Origin: Ligula intestinalis
Taxonomy: Eukaryota; Platyhelminthes; Cestoda; Diphyllobothriidea; Diphyllobothriidae
NCBI GenBank assembly: GCA_036362985.1
Contig: JAYGXS010000008.1
Location: 24,735,243 to 24,799,242, forward strand
Length of the DNA: 64,000 bases
Direction of reading: 5' to 3'
Part shown: piece by piece, positions 53,085-63,602 of the stretch
How the letters are laid out: the number at the start of each line of letters is the position of its first letter
How positions within the stretch are numbered: the stretch's first letter is position 1
The notes under the pieces: model-generated
The model's input: the letters and a program-made list of their open reading frames with translations, nothing else
What the model was told of the DNA's origin: nothing
Database searches by the model: none
Translations under genes and position numbers: made by a program

Positions 53085-53235
53085 AAGACCAGGGAGACCG
53101 GAATGGACATTTCTGATTTATTAGCAGTCACCAGCAAGCCATACCCAATCCCAGGGATGGCGACCCTCGAACCTGCAACCTTTCGTCATTGAGTACAACA
53201 CTCTACCATTCTACCTGCGAGGGTTCTAAAATGAG
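53085..53235 (-). repeat. tRNA-derived SINE (type T2), minus, diverged
   Basis: GAGACCGGAATGGACATTTC, TTATTAGCAGTCACCAGCAA and CCTCGAACCTGCAACCTTTC. Confidence 0.65.
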
Positions 53236-54462
53236 CTCCGGGGTACAACTGGACATAAATGTTACTTACCCAGATCGTTGAGAGGCCGAATATCAAAAAG
53301 CCCTTACATTTATTTCACGAATTGTTTAAACAAGCTCTCGTTGGGGGATCTAGAAGGCGTTTCAGGTCGAGGGCCTACGTCTAAGGCATCCCTGATGTTA
53401 TAAGGAGCCTAACGGAGAGCTAGCAGACAGATAATATACGGATAGCGAGCCGCGATCGATCGGCCTACAGGCGTCGAAAGCATACTGGCATTCCATCAAT
53501 AAATAATTTAAAATTCAAGCTACAGCCAGCCGGTGAGTCACAAGCCAATCGTTTCGCTACCCATGCCAGGACAGAAGCTGATTGACGCAATGGACATAGT
53601 TTTACACGCTTTTGTTTCCCTAACTATGTTGCATCAATAACGCTCAAAGACTTCTGCTTTTGCCGTCTTCTTGTCGTATTCTTCCTAAGGGGCTCACACA
53701 AGACGTAATAAGGCGGTGACATCTCGACCTTGGCTACCGTTAGAACACCTGACATCAGGAAACCCATTCTTAAGTTGTTTGGTCTCTCCACTTGGTAGAT
53801 ATTTATGTCCACGGAGGGGAAGGTTCTTTTTCCGGTTGTCCTTAATCCAAAAAAGTTACCACCCAAACTACCGCCTTAGTACACCCACTGGCAACTCGTT
53901 TCGTGCCCTGTTAAAAGGACACTGTAGCCGGTAGCGTTTGCATTCTTTTAATCCTTCTAAATACAACGAACAGTGAATACGTCCTAAAGTAGCTTAGCTG
54001 TTCCATTCCTTCAACATATCCGAAAGGTTTGCCTTTTCGGGACAGCGTTAGCATCTTCCGTGGGCACTTTGACAGGAATCTGGAAGCAGATCCGCTTTGG
54101 AAACATAACCGAGGTCTTAACTACCTACTAAACAGCGAAGCACATCGATCCTGAAGGAGCTAGGCTTAATGCGAGCTAACACAAAGTGGCACCTTAAACT
54201 GTTCTCCTTCCTCAAACCAATCAGCAAATAGTTACTTAATCACGTGATTTGATTGGGTAGTTTCTCCGCCAATAGCGTCCCCTGAACGAAATCAATTGGC
54301 AAACCAACTGAGAACGCGCGTGCCAGAAATAAATAGACCCATTGTTCACGGAACTCCGCGATAGTGTGAAGTCAAGAAGGTAAAAGTAGCATATACCGAG
54401 GGCCTGCCTTCTAAGGAATGATAGAAAAAGTCGCGAAAAGGGCAGCATAAACGGCGTCTTAC
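53236..54462. other. no recognised gene
   Basis: A partial repeat D piece at about 53640-53760 (TTCTTGTCGTATTCTTCC, AGGCGGTGACA). Otherwise nothing identified. Confidence 0.35.
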
Positions 54463-54566
54463 CTCATCCACCGACTTGCAGATGAAGAGGTGCGTTGAAC
54501 TCTGGGCTGCTTTCGTCACCTGCAGAGTGCTCTTCTCCGACGCCGGACACCATTGGTTTTGGCGAG
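54463..54566 (-). CDS. candidate coding exon, function unknown
   Basis: Minus strand: strong acceptor (CCTGTGACATTTTTGCCTTTCAG) of which the last bases are TTTCAG, and consensus donor GATGAG|GTAAGA. One frame is open through all 104 bp, with two leading bases then 34 codons including KSTLQVTKAAQSSTHLFI and CKSVDE. It could be an upstream exon of the AMPK-gamma-like gene, but its end phase does not fit directly to the exon at 48565, so another exon would be needed between. Confidence 0.35.
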
Positions 54567-54829
54567 CTGAAAGGCAAAAATGTCACAGGAAAAGTTAGGT
54601 CCTTTGGGATATCAGTAGTGTGCTGTTTGGCTGAAAAGAAAGTGCACCCTCGTTCGGCCTCTTCCCTCTCCGCTTGCCCCACGTTCTAGGCGTCGCTTAG
54701 TTGATGCGATGGAAAGAAAACGAAAGATCGGTGTCCAACCATCGACACCGATACTCTAGTTAAACACCACTTCACGCCACAACGGCCAAACAGGCGTCAT
54801 CCAGGTTTCGCTCCCATAACAAGCGGGAT

Positions 54830-55480
54830 GGCACATGCAGGGACGGCTTCGGCCGCGCCAGCCACCTGCACCCAACCCCGCATTCGGTCTTCTTGTCCGT
54901 GTCTTGACACCAGGCACAGGTGAGTGAGTGAGGGAGGGGAGAAGGTGCAGTAGATGCTACGCATGTCTACTATCACTTAAAATTCATTCACGCACGCAAT
55001 TCACCGTTGGCGGGTGGCTCAATCTTGGTTCGCGTTTCTGCATGTCAGGGGACGGCGCCTTGGCGAACCTTTGCTCAACGTCATGTGTGCTGCCTCGAAT
55101 TGAGTTTGTTGTTGCTGCAGAATAGCTAGCAATTGTTCTCTCGAGATGGACATAGTGAGTTCTAAATCTGCGTCGCCAATTGTTGTAATGGTAGTCAAGG
55201 TCGAGGTGTCACCGCCCTAGTTCGTCTTGTGTGAGCCACAAAGGAAGAACACGACAAGTGTCCATCGAGCCAATCAGCTTCTCCCCTGGTGAAGTTCCCG
55301 GCACGATTGGCTGGTGACTCAGTGACTGAATGTGAGTGAGTGAGTGCAGTAGATGCGGCACAAGTCTACTATCACTTAAAACTAATTCACACATGCAACT
55401 CACCGTTGGCGGGTGGCTCAATTTCGGTTCGCGTTTGCCACAGAACCTAGTGTCACGGGAGGGCGCTTTGGCGTTAGGCC
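54830..55480 (+). repeat. dispersed repeat K, copies 2 and 3 in tandem
   Basis: 54830-55070 and about 55305-55480 share GAGTGAGTG, GCAGTAGATGC, TCTACTATCACTTAAAA, CACCGTTGGCGGGTGGCTCA and GGTTCGCGTTT. Confidence 0.6.
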
Positions 55481-56045
55481 AAAATCCAATTCAGTGACTG
55501 GGCCGGTCAATAATTAGCAGATGTTGTGTCTCCGAGTTGTACGTGTGGGTTAGAAGACAGAGAGGATAGCGAAGAATACTTTACTGTCACAGTTCCCTTG
55601 TAAACATCAATTTTGCGCGTGCACTCGACTGTCCCGTGTCCGTCAGCAAGTCCTCTGTGGTTGCGTCAAGGCGTTCTCGTCTGCTGCAAGTCCCGCCTAC
55701 CGTGTCCGCTTTCGCATTTAAAAGCAATCGGTCCGTGCCCGCTTTCTCCCTTCTTATTGGTCCATAGGAGCAGCCATCGGATGCTGGTTGACCTCTCAAA
55801 GACATGCATAATTTCGCGGCGTTCTTACCCGTGGTCAAAACCCTTTGTGACTGTGCACTTACATCTGTTCGCGATTCTTTATCCGGTGTGAGCTCAGAAT
55901 GACAATGAATGTGGCTCATGTGCTGGGCCGTCCTAACAGCAGCTCAGTCAGCGTTACCGCTGATACCAGCCGTGGAACACACAGTAGAGCAAACCCAGGG
56001 ACGGTGACCAGTGCGTATTGAAGTTTAAAGTGATGGTAGACTCGC
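55481..56045. other. no recognised feature
   Basis: Non-coding. Confidence 0.35.
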
Positions 56046-56150
56046 ATTGAGCCTCGGGTGGGACAGCAGTTTGGGTTGGGTATAACTGGCTGATGAGAGT
56101 CAAAAATGGTCATTCCAGTCTCCCTTATCTTTGCCGGCAACGCTATCTGT
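56046..56150 (+). repeat. tRNA-derived SINE (type T2), 3' part
   Basis: GAGCCTCGGGTGGGACAGCA, GGTATAACTGGCTGATGAG, AAAATGGTCATTCCAGTCTC. Confidence 0.7.
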
Positions 56151-56289
56151 TTAAGCTACTAGCCACTGTGCAGCTGCAGGCGGGGATCGAGAAAGATTCC
56201 CAGGCCAGAGTGGGAAGAGTATGGACCGTAAGCGATCGGTGAACGTTCATCAAAGAGTGCGTCACTATCTCCTGATCTAAACCGGCAAG

Positions 56290-56435
56290 ACAACGAGCCC
56301 TATGGCTCAATGGTTAGGGCGTTTAACTTCTGACCTAGAGGTCGCAGATTCGAGCCTCGGGTGGGACACAACTTGGAACTGGGTATGAGCCAAAAATTGT
56401 CATTTCAGTCTCTCTTTTCTTTGGCTGCAGTGTGC
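56290..56435 (+). repeat. tRNA-derived SINE (type T2), well preserved plus copy
   Basis: A box TGGCTCAATGGTTAGGGCG, B box GCAGATTCGAGCC, then GGGTGGGACACAACTTGGAA and the tail CATTTCAGTCTCTCTTTTCT. Pol III box order and spacing fit a tRNA-derived head. Confidence 0.8.
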
Positions 56436-56799
56436 TATCTGAAAAGACTCGCTCCCCTCACCCCCCCCTCCCGGGGTTTCAGTGTCCTAACATAGGGAAG
56501 AAGACCGGATGCGGAGTCCAGCATACATGGCTGGCTCGGTGTGAGGTCGCGCCTAGGCGTGCAATTGTTATGGTTGCGAATCCCCAAACGAAGCGTCCGC
56601 AGAATCCTGTTATCTAGCACCCAGATTGGGCTCACCCAACAGCTCGCTGTGGGAAACATGAGTTACTACGACAAAAACTTCACCCTCGGCAGTTGGCAAT
56701 GAGGAGGCGACTGTTCTAGGGCACAATCCGGCAGTTGACATGCGCAGCTGAGGTCTGCTAACTCAAAACTCCATCGGAGCGGTAGGACGAATGACCGTG

Positions 56800-57115
56800 A
56801 GAGAGAGGGTAGGAGAGAGAGAGAGAAAGATTGTCAAAACGTTAAAAAACTACTCGCGACTCAGTCGGCTGACGAGTGTACCCCCCCCCCCCCTGCCCTC
56901 CGACATAGGCAGTCGCCCAGAGCCGGCTTGCGTGCAGCGATCGAAACAGATTGCTGTGGCGATCAGGGCGTCAGAAACAGCCTTCTCGCTAGCTCTATCT
57001 AGTACCTCCGGTGATGCACTCAAAAAGACATGGCCTTCGAAGTTTATAAATTCTCTCTCTCTCTCCCTACCTCCCTCCCTCGTCAAGAATCGACTACTTC
57101 CATTTTGCTTTTAGT
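56800..57115. repeat. GA tract, poly-C run and CT tract
   Basis: GA-rich 56797-56829, C run about 56881-56894, CT-rich 57047-57083. The GA and CT tracts are mutually complementary at a distance of about 220 bp. Confidence 0.8.
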
Positions 57116-57284
57116 CCATTTACAGCGAGACTATGCAGTGCTCACCTGAGTTGAACGAAGGAGGAGAAAACGACTGCACTTGAAAAGTGTGAGAGACTTA
57201 TACTAACTAGCCTGTCTTGTGAAATGTTAGCCCTTTATCGACCGAGAGGTATTGGTAGAAGGGTTTGGGGCACATTTGAATAAC

Positions 57285-58500
57285 TCGATTGATCTAGTTA
57301 GGAGAAACCTCGGCGGTCTCGATGGGATTCAAACCCTTAGCAGCAAGAGAAATGCCTAAGCACAGCCAACGCTCTAGCCAACTGGGCTATGAGGTCCGCG
57401 TCGGCAGCAGTGAGTCGAATCAAATGTGGGTCAAGCTACCCACCCAGTGTACTGCAACGTATGATACAGTAAACTGACTCAATCATCTGGAATCCACCAG
57501 AATGACTACTGAACTCACTTAATTGTTCGGGGGTGGGCGGGTCTGCTTAATTCGGTCGAACCAATTGTGAAAACATTCGGGGCATCGGTGGGAGTCTAAC
57601 ACTTAGCAGCAAGGAAGGTTTTTGCGCAGCCAAAGCTCTACTGAGTTACGACGCTACGTCGTGCGCCGTGAATTTAACCACATTTGGATCGATTTTACCC
57701 ACCCAACTTACTGCTCGTATGGAATCCACCATTACGGAACAGCAAGCTGACTGCCCAGGCAGGATTTCCTAAGCAATCGGTTCTAGAATCCACCAGATGA
57801 GGACCAGGCACAATTTATCAAAGGGGAGGGGTTGTGGTAGATTGTAATAATTCATTTGACCCAGAAGTGGAAAACTCGGCGGCCTTAGTATGATGCAAAT
57901 TCACGACAGCAAACGGGAAAGGCTTCAGTACAGCCGACGCTCTAGCCATTTGAACTACGAGGCCCCCCACATCTGGAACCGTGAGTTAAACAACACTCGG
58001 GGTCAAGTTACCCACCCAGCCTCCTTCGACGTATGGAATTGAGCAATTCTGATAGAGTGGGCTGAATACCCAAACGGGATTTCCTAGGCAATCAATCTGG
58101 AATCCACCAAATGACTACCAGGCACAGTTTTTAGCAAAGGGGTTTGGGGCAAATTTGAATAAAGCCCTGGACCCCGTTTTGAAAAATTCGGCGGCCAAGA
58201 TGAGATTCAAACTCACGACAGCAAACGGAGAAGGCTTTAGTACAGCCGACGCTCTAACCACCTGAGCTACGAGGCTCCCCCCGAGAGCCCTGCGCTTAAT
58301 CACACTTGGGGTCCCGGTACCCGCCGAGACTCCTACAACGGACGGAAGCCACTATTTTAAGGCAGTAAGCTGATTAATATTCCAGCAGGACATTCTAGAC
58401 GACAATCGATCTAGAATCCACACAAGTGTGATTAAACTCACAGCACAGTGTGGGGTCCTCGTAGCTCAGTTGGCTAGAGCGTTGGCTGCGAGTCTGCGGT
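57285..58500 (-). repeat. array of four tRNA-derived repeats (type T1) plus a truncated inverted fifth
   Basis: Units begin near 57309, 57578, 57875 and 58188 (spacing 269, 297, 313). Each has CGGC or a variant, a B-box complement (GATTCAAAC-like), GCAGCAAG or ACAGCAAAC, CCAACGCTCTAGCCA-like A-box complement, GTGAATTTAA, CCACCCAG, GGATTTCCTA and TCTAGAATCCACC. At 58453-58500 a plus-strand head GGTCCTCGTAGCTCAGTTGG follows, cut after the A box. Confidence 0.85.
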
Positions 58501-59544
58501 AACAAACCACTTAAGAGCAGCACGTCAATAACGGTTTGTTTTCCCACACCAAAGCAACCTTTTTCACGTTTACTGTGTCTTTTATGGCACCGCCATTGGA
58601 CCTAAATTACTATCTGCAAGCACTGAGCAGAGATTTTTGGAGGAAAAGCCATGATCGGAATTGTAGCGATCGGCGGAGAACTGTGGTTGCCTTAACGCCC
58701 CCTGAGATTTCCTCTTATTGCCAAGAACGAAGTAAAAACCTCCAGAGAACTCGTTGCCAGCAGAGGTTAACAAAAAAGCGCTGGAGGTGCCCAATGCCAT
58801 TAGTTCAGGAGAATATAAGAAAATGTTTCAATAAGGTAAGTAAAACGCCCTCGGGCGAAAGCATATTGTCTGATGGACGGTATTTTGAAGGCGATTAATG
58901 CTTTCTTTTTTGAGATATCATCTTTAATCTGCAATAAAGACTCAATCAATAGTTTTCGTTTTTCGGCAATACACTCTCTCAGAGTCTTAAAAACCATACG
59001 CCGTATACGTTCCATGTAGAGGAGATGTCATATGGGATTCCTAAACGTTTTTCCATGGACGTGAAGCCTCTTGTGGAATGTAGCTGCTGTGCGAGTCGAC
59101 ATTTTAAAGGTCTTAAAACGTCTTCTACTTACAACCATTTTTTCCCAAATCAAGGGATATCCTTTTTTTCAAAAATGAAATCTCAAAAAAGACGTACTTA
59201 GTTGTCCTAATAAATGCAGGAAAAAATATGTATGTGTTACTTCTATAAAATATAGTTGAAGATTTTATGGCCCACGCCTGGTGATAACACAAATTGGGGG
59301 CTTGCACGACGGTGGTCCCCGAAGTTAGCACAAGAGAACGCAATCGACCAACTGGCGAGGTTATTAACAGAAAGCAACTGCATTCTATGACAAAAAGGCT
59401 GCGTATATTTATTGATTCGCTTGATGAGAAAGTGTTGGAGGCATGGACCAATCAGATTTGGCGAGAGATCGATAGTCACAGCTCAGGTGCTTGGCTCTCA
59501 CGCAGGCGTCTTTCTGTGTGATGGCTCACCCTAGGAAGGGAGGC
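58501..59544. other. no recognised gene
   Basis: A 120-codon plus-strand frame (58536-58898) has no recognisable motif. Otherwise AT-rich. Confidence 0.35.
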
Positions 59545-60125
59545 ATTACCACAACAGAATTCAAAGGAGCATCAAAAAATATGAAAAGCGAATACATGAA
59601 CACCAGCTGGCTGTGAGAAGGCTGGATACAAAGTTGGAGGAAGCAACCCCTGCTGCAGAGATGGGACACGTCGTCAACGCTGACGCTGCTGCAAGTGTGG
59701 GCTGAGGTGATGATCAAGGCAAATTGAAGAGGCCTAGCTGTCGAGCGACTAGCCGGTAAACCGATACATACCTTTTCCTGCCCCACCCATGTTGTATCAA
59801 AAATAATTTTATTAGGGGACAGTTACAATTCGGAACAAACGGGGCCACCAACTAGTTCCATGGCCAACATGCATGTCCATAAAACAGGTCAAGGCGAGAC
59901 GGGGGTGGACGCGACACACGGAGAGACGAACAGAAAAATACTGGCACCCCAGTTACGGATGGGGTCAATGAAAAAACCATCCGTGAGACCCGAGACACAC
60001 AGCGGCTCGATCGGGATGGCAGGCTGCGCACTCGGACGAAAGGAGCGGCATATATTGAGAACCAAAAGCCAGAGTATTCACTCTCTGAAGACGAGAGAAC
60101 TATCCGAAACGTCAGATACCTCCCC
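59545..60125 (+). mobile_element. Penelope-like element, end of GIY-YIG domain and 3' region
   Basis: YEKRIHEHQLAVRRLDTKLE and EMGHVVNADAAAS (59580-59700) match the second half of the GIY-YIG domain. The following 400 bp are open in one frame from 59860 (MANMHVHKTGQGETG). They end with a hammerhead-like string CTCTGAAGACGAGAGAACT, ATCCGAAACGTC at 60083-60113. Stops near 59700-59760. Confidence 0.65.
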
Positions 60126-60504
60126 CACCGGCGAGTGCTCTTTCTCCTCCCCTCGTTAGCAGTTCATCAAATTTTACAGGCAGCCGGTCAGGAATTCATT
60201 CAACACCGGCATCATCCGCCGTCTGAAGTATCTTGGGATTCTGCTACAAGATAAGAAGTTGTAGTACAACCTCCACTTAAGTTATCCTGCCTAACTGAAA
60301 ACGCACTTCAGAATTTCGGTTGATAATTCAGTTACCGTATGCCCCCGCCTGATAGTCCATCGTGTCTTGAAACGAAAGAGGGCCCTCAAAAACTGTTTCG
60401 AGAGAACAGTTATGGAAGACGTTCGGGTCATCTAATTCATTTTGTGTATACGCCCCCTTCCCTCCCGACAAGATAGGGAAAAATGGACTTTACTTCTCTC
60501 TGTC

Positions 60505-60565
60505 TCTCTACTACTACTACTACCACTACCATTACTACTAGTGGTAGTACTACTACTAATACTTA
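60505..60565 (+). repeat. CTA/TAC microsatellite, partly palindromic
   Basis: CTACTACTACTACTACC, then ACTAGTGGTAGTACTACTAC. Confidence 0.85.
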
Positions 60566-60649
60566 GGGAGAGGGTGTTACAATTGCAATGCACTGCCGGA
60601 CGGGGCATATAATTCTACGTATGAATTTGAAAATAGGTATCCTAAGAAA

Positions 60650-61890
60650 TATAATTTGAGGGAAAAGACTCGTTGGGTAACAGGAACGAATCCTATTGTA
60701 AATTTTCGACGCTGGCACACCGCGTCATCTTCGGACGCGAGGGAAATTTGCAAAGAACAGTGCGCATTTTTAAACATGCCGAAAAATGGATAGTGATTTG
60801 TCATACTTGGTCAAAAGCAGGCTTTGTGGTTGGCACTTTTCCAATCATTTCTTGGGATTGATGTTCATTGAATCCAAATCAACGTGCCCATTGATGTATT
60901 ATTCGTTAGAGCAAATGGCCTCTAAAAATGTGTGGCCTTTCTTATATGGGCAGGAGCCTACTATGCGGGTTTGGTCCCATGCAAACTTGTGCCCAGTTTC
61001 AAGCGAACGCATGGCGACTTCGTACAGGTGGTCACGCATTTTTACCGCTAATTGATGTTTATGTATGTGTGTAGAGGCGGACCTTCCTGTCTGTCCACAA
61101 TAAATTGCATCGCAGTCGCCGCAAGGCATTTTGTAAACGACCTTTTTTCTTTCCAAATAGCCAACCCTATCCTTAGGGTGTACAAGCTGATTTCGAAGTG
61201 TGGTCGCTGGCTTGTGCGCCACTTGGATCTGGTACTTCCTAAGGTGTCTTTCAACGAGTTCAGACACGTTTTTAATGAATGGAAGTGTTCGCCAACTTCT
61301 TGAATTGGACGCTTGATTGGAACAATCTAGTTTCTTTTCTTTTTGTTTTAACTCTTGTCGTCTCATATATCGACGCACAAACTCTCCGGGGTAACCGTTT
61401 TTGGAAAACAATTCGAATAAGTAATTCATTATGGCTTGGTAGAGTTCGGAGCTAGAACAATGCGTTCTTGCTCGATTCATGAGGGCAATAACAGCACTCC
61501 GTTTGTGAGCAATAGGGTGGTTGCTCTTGCAATCAAGAATAACGTCAGCATAGGCCTTTTTGCAGTAAACCGATGTTTGAAAAGTTTCGTCAGTATTACG
61601 CTGTACGAGGATGTCAAGTCATGGGAGTTGACTTTTAACTTCTCTTTCGAGCGTAAACGTGATTCCTGGCATCGTTGAAAAAAGAGCCAATCACCAAAGC
61701 CTACGTTTGATAAAGGATGAAAAATCATTATCGGTTTTTCGGTGTGTTTAAAAATGCACACTGTTCTATGCACATTTCCCTCACGTCCGACGACGACCTC
61801 CTGCGCCAGCATCGAACATTTACAATAAAGTTCGTTCCTGTTACCCAAAGAATCTTTTCTCTCAAATATGATTCTGCCCCAGACCGCCTG
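60650..61890. repeat. inverted flanks of a Penelope-like fragment
   Basis: 60650-60860 and 61690-61890 are diverged inverted repeats: GGGTAACAGGAACGAA, TTATTGTAAAT or TATTGTAAATTTTCGA, GAGGGAAAT, GCATTTTTAAACA and CCGAAAAA. They bound the coding fragment at 60899-61690. The same sequence is the 3' flank of the fragment at 32430-33310. Confidence 0.75.
60899..61690 (-). mobile_element. Penelope-like element: RT end, linker and GIY-YIG endonuclease
   Basis: Minus strand. REVKSQLP.LDILVQRNTDE (stop replacing Trp), QTSVYCKKAYADVIL, SNHPIAHKRSAVIAL and NRARTHCSSSELYQA form the end of the RT domain. A 193-residue open frame (61480-60899) follows with NGYPGEFVRRYMRR, LPFIKNVSEL, the GIY-YIG signature KVVYKMPCGDCDAIYCGQTG, RSASTHIHKHQLAVK and LETGHKF, ending in FLEAICSNE. 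Only one in-frame stop was seen in the part examined, so this is the best-preserved Penelope-like copy here. The RT palm is missing. Confidence 0.85.
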
Positions 61891-62010
61891 TAGATAGGTT
61901 TTGACTGCTCTCATCCAGCTCCTGGTAGCGAAAGTGTTACCAGGGCGCGGAGGGCTGAGGTCTGGCGCACCGACTGCCTTATAAAATGCCGCAAGTCTCC
62001 ATGACGGCAC

Positions 62011-62835
62011 TGTGACAGTACGATCGTGAACCGCCCTTAAAAAGGTTTGCTTGCCACCGCTGCCTTTTAGTTGGGTGCTTGAGCCAAAGTGCTAGAAGCG
62101 AGCCAACCTCGAACAAACAATCCAAGCGGCTGTTGCGGACCTACCTGGCTGCATTCAAAATCCCCAAGATCCCTCATGAACATTTGTCCTGTGACCAGTC
62201 AAACAAGGCGTACTCGCTGTGTTATAAAAGACAACTTCCTGCAACCAACCAGGCCCCAATATTTGGTGACGTCCGATTGGTCATCTCGTCGTGCAGATAC
62301 GTCTTGCATGAAACTCGTTGTGAGTAACCGGCCTGAGTTAGGCCGCATGAAACCTCCCCATCGCTTCAGGCGACCCCCCCCCCCCTCGAGGGGCGGGGTG
62401 GTGGTACCATGACAGTCTCAAATGCCCATATTGCAATCCCAAACCCACTAGACAACAAAAACAACGACAGAACAGACATCCAATCAAAGAAACAGACGAA
62501 GACTATTAGCATAACCCTGGAAACAGGTTTTTTTAGGCACGATTTTTTTCCAAAGCACATTCACTGTGTGTGTGTGTGCGGACTGAAGTGCCAAATATCA
62601 AATACGACATTTGGGGCGAAATTTTCGAGGGCAAGTCCTCATGGCTCAGACTCGTTTTCGAACGTGAATGATGAACGTAATGATAAACGAAGAACGGAGG
62701 GAGAGGCAACCAACCATTCGGACAGAAACGGTGGGGGTTGCGAGCAGGGACAGTGAACTACTAGTATGAATTCATTCAAGGAAAGCTAGAAAAGCTGAAC
62801 TTCAGGAAAGAATGCTTGTACTCAGGGAAACTTAC
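62011..62835. other. no recognised gene
   Basis: Includes a C run at about 62377-62390 followed by G-rich sequence. Plus-strand frames here have no recognisable motif. Confidence 0.35.
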
Positions 62836-63017
62836 CCTTGCTCCCCCGCCCTAGGGTCGTTGAACAGGAGAGCGTTCTTCCAGGAGCGAGCGCCAAGAAC
62901 CCAGGTAAACCATGCTTCGCTGAAGGGTCGCCCGTATTGCGAACTCACCCATCCACGCACACCTCCGTGCCGAATTTTCAGGCGCACGGGGTAAGCCAAT
63001 AACAACTGAGCTAGCAT
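62836..63017 (-). CDS. candidate coding exon, possibly a first exon, function unknown
   Basis: On the minus strand an ATG at 63017 opens 60 codons (MLAQLLLAYPVRLKIRH, then WVSSQYGRPFSEAWFTW and SWKNALLFNDPRAGEQ) up to a strong donor AAGG|GTAAGT at 62835. Composition looks coding, but no family was recognised. A second frame is also open over this region. Confidence 0.3.
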
Positions 63018-63216
63018 CTTCTAACCCAATCAGAAATTCGGATGGAAATTCCGGAAGGAAGCGAACAACACTCCAAAAATCCTGGCACGCTGTTGGGACT
63101 GCCATCGTCGAGAGAACACGCGAGACCACCGCCGGCCAGGTTCTGAGGTCACGCATGACAAAGGCCACGAAAAGACGCATGCACGCGCGCGCGTCACCGA
63201 GGGAGTGACCGGTTAC

Positions 63217-63569
63217 CTAAGGACACGATGGCTGGAGGCATAATGGCTGCTTGTAGAGGCCACTCGTGGACAGCCAATAGAGAACAATGACTACTGGCCC
63301 TCAAATATGCTGCCACCACTGAAGGCGACACTCTGCTGCTGAGACACCCTGCCGAAGATCCGACATTCTGCTGCTGGGGACGCAGGACATGCTGCCGACG
63401 AGACCGACGACAGAAGACGTTGCTGATGGACGCACAGAAGACAACGCTGATGTAGAAGCAGAACTAGTAACAGTAAAGTACTAACTGTTATCCTGTTCTA
63501 CCTTCTCTTCCTAACACGTAACTGGCGGGCATAACCAGTGTTGACACAGGAACACACTCGGTTATAACA
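63217..63569 (+). mobile_element. LTR-like repeat, plus orientation
   Basis: Parallel to 51205-51596. Ends in CGGTTATAACA. The 5' limit is the start of homology, and the true LTR start is not defined. Confidence 0.75.
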
Positions 63570-63570
63570 G

Positions 63571-63589
63571 TGGCGCCGCAGGTGATCAC
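63571..63589 (+). promoter_or_regulatory. primer-binding-site-like sequence
   Basis: TGGCGCCGCAGGTGATCAC begins one base after the LTR end, the usual place of a retroelement minus-strand primer site, and starts with the common TGGCGCC. The tRNA was not identified. Confidence 0.55.
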
Positions 63590-63602
63590 TGCAAACGCAA
63601 GG

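Noticed and set aside
57285..58440. CRISPR-like array
   Set aside because: Units are about 280 bp, diverged, with tRNA promoter boxes. This is a eukaryotic SINE-type array.
58536..58898. 120-codon plus-strand frame
   Set aside because: Basic but unrecognisable, next to a truncated tRNA-derived repeat.
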